Source: Pseudomonadota bacterium
Lineage (GTDB): Bacteria > Pseudomonadota > Gammaproteobacteria > Acidiferrobacterales > UBA6901
Reading direction: 5' to 3'
NCBI GenBank assembly: GCA_021785795.1
Contig: JAJYEK010000064.1
Span: forward strand, 1-18,617
Length of the DNA stretch: 18,617 nucleotides
Shown here piece after piece: positions 17,369-18,617 of the stretch. Each line of letters begins with the position of its first letter. Position 1 is the stretch's first letter. Position numbers and translations under genes: made by a program. Below the pieces are notes generated by a model. It was not told the origin of the DNA and made no database searches. It saw only the letters and a program-made list of their open reading frames with translations.

Positions 17369-18511
17369 ATGACAACGCACCAACGTTACACTGGCCTGAT
17401 CGAACGTTACCGTGACCGCCTGCCGGTGCACGACGACACGCGCATCATCAGCCTGGGCGAGGGCAACACGCCGCTCATCCGTCTCAGCAACATACCGCGG
17501 GCGCTCGGTGACAAGGTGGACTTCTACGTCAAATACGAAGGTCTCAATCCAACCGGGTCCTTCAAGGACCGCGGGATGACCATGGCTGTGACCAAGGCGG
17601 TGGAGGAGGGCAGCCGCGCGATCATCTGCGCATCGACCGGCAACACCTCCGCGGCAGCGGCAGCCTATGCGGCGCGTGCCGGCATCATATGTTTCGTCCT
17701 GATTCCGGAAGGCAAAATCGCTCTTGGCAAGCTTGCTCAGGCCATGATCCACGGCGCGGTCGTCATCCAGATCCAGGGCAACTTCGACGCCGGCATGGCG
17801 CTGGTAAAGGAAGTTGCCATGCAGGCACCGGTCACGATTGTCAATTCGATCAATCCTTACCGGCTGCAGGGGCAGAAGACGGCCGCGTTCGAGATCATAG
17901 AAGAGCTGGGCCGCGCTCCCGACTACCATTGCCTGCCGGTTGGAAACGCAGGCAACATCACGGCGCACTGGATCGGCTACTGCGAGGTTTCATCTGCCTC
18001 CGGGGACCACGTCACCGGAGCCTGCGCGTTCTGCAAGGGCAAGTGCCAGTACGCTGGCGGCGCAGTGGTTGGAAACCGTCCGCACATGATCGGCTATCAA
18101 GCCGCTGGCAGCGCCCCGTTTCTGCGCGGTCATATGGTGGATGATCCCGAGACGGTGGCGACCGCAATCCGCATCGGGCACCCCCAGTCCTGGGACAGTG
18201 CCTGGAAGGTCATTGGAGAGTCGGGTGGCTGGTTTGATGAGTGTCAGGACGAGGAAATCCTGGCCGCCCAAAAGCTGCTTGCCGAAAAGGAAGGTGTGTT
18301 CTGCGAGCCGGCGTCAGCGACCTCTCTGGCTGGTGCCCTGCGCGACGTGCGCAGCGGACGAATTCCGGCGGGAAGCAGCGTGGTATGCACGCTGACCGGG
18401 CACGGACTGAAGGATCCCGACATCGCGATCAGGCAGAGCACCCGGCCCCTGATCAAGGTGCCGGCCGAACTGAGCTCGGTGCAGCGCGCCATCCTGGACA
18501 ATCTCGCCTAG
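17369..18511 (+). CDS. thrC: Threonine synthase with an unusual four-cysteine segment
   Basis: ThrC converts O-phosphohomoserine to threonine with PLP. The 380-residue protein has SLGEGNTPLIRL (28-39), the PLP lysine K66 in NPTGSFKDRGMT, CASTGNTSAAAAAYAARAG, the phosphate-gripping GNAGNIT (192-198), and the C-terminal CEPASATSLAGAL and VVCTLTGHGLKDPD. It is the short bacterial form, but about 20 residues longer than the ~350-360 I expect. The extra length lies after GNITAHWIGY, where C205, C219, C222 and C226 (CX13CX2CX3C) and a Gly-rich stretch stand in place of a short charged loop. The catalytic residues are intact, so it should be active. GGAAG precedes ATG 17369; hom ends three bases upstream. 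It ends the operon. Confidence 0.96.
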   Translation: MTTHQRYTGLIERYRDRLPVHDDTRIISLGEGNTPLIRLSNIPRALGDKVDFYVKYEGLNPTGSFKDRGMTMAVTKAVEEGSRAIICASTGNTSAAAAAYAARAGIICFVLIPEGKIALGKLAQAMIHGAVVIQIQGNFDAGMALVKEVAMQAPVTIVNSINPYRLQGQKTAAFEIIEELGRAPDYHCLPVGNAGNITAHWIGYCEVSSASGDHVTGACAFCKGKCQYAGGAVVGNRPHMIGYQAAGSAPFLRGHMVDDPETVATAIRIGHPQSWDSAWKVIGESGGWFDECQDEEILAAQKLLAEKEGVFCEPASATSLAGALRDVRSGRIPAGSSVVCTLTGHGLKDPDIAIRQSTRPLIKVPAELSSVQRAILDNLA

Positions 18512-18617
18512 CTGCCGCGCGCGGCGTGGCGCCGGGTCGCATTTCCAGTCCGCCGGCGGGCGCTGCCGAGTCCTGAATGCCGCGAAGGCGGGACGAAGGC
18601 CGTCGGAGCGTCATCAT
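18512..18617. other. Non-coding tail after thrC
   Basis: No gene is supported in these 106 bases. A 12-bp perfect palindrome, GCCGCGCGCGGC, starts four bases after the thrC stop, but there is no following T-run, so it is not a convincing intrinsic terminator. The window ends here. Confidence 0.4.

Noticed and set aside
15725..17968. 747-codon minus-strand open frame across alaC, hom and thrC
   Set aside because: It spans three intact genes on the plus strand; a long stop-free antisense frame is expected from third-position G+C bias.

Overview
The window is a stretch of high-G+C chromosome carrying conserved housekeeping genes. Its gene orders point to a gammaproteobacterium: thrS-infC-rpmI-rplT-pheS-pheT-ihfA matches Escherichia coli order, followed by a small MerR-type regulator, and surE-pcm-nlpD-rpoS is the classic gammaproteobacterial stationary-phase cluster. 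The base composition and the alaC-hom-thrC arrangement would fit a Chromatiales-like or Acidiferrobacterales-like lineage rather than an enteric, but that finer placement is inference.

Layout. At 2-1444 lies the 3' part of uvrB (excision repair). A convergent PilZ-domain gene follows (1459-1827, minus), then tRNA-Val(GAC) at 2138-2212. Positions 2316-9689 hold the translation operon on the plus strand: threonyl-tRNA synthetase, IF3, L35, L20, both phenylalanyl-tRNA synthetase subunits, IHF-alpha and a MerR-like regulator. tRNA-Pro(GGG) follows at 9799-9875. A VOC-family gene (minus, 10140-10592) lies between two gene-poor stretches. Positions 11018-14274 hold surE-pcm-nlpD-rpoS with overlapping or nearly abutting genes. 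A Mth938-like (DUF498) gene (minus, 14292-14669) is followed by a divergent promoter region and the operon alaC-hom-thrC (14829-18511), which links alanine/pyruvate transamination with threonine synthesis. The last 106 bases hold no recognisable gene.

I see no phage, insertion sequence, CRISPR array, toxin-antitoxin or defence system, and no wholly new system. The points worth a second look are small. They are a hairpin before thrS whose loop presents a threonine anticodon (CGU) at the place expected of a ThrRS autoregulatory operator; infC starting at AUC; two tandem hairpins between rplT and pheS; an unusual four-cysteine segment in threonine synthase; a zinc-knuckle-like insert in PheS; an NlpD with a degenerate LytM domain; an rpoS start with no visible Shine-Dalgarno sequence; and an alaC leader holding two hairpins and no Shine-Dalgarno sequence.
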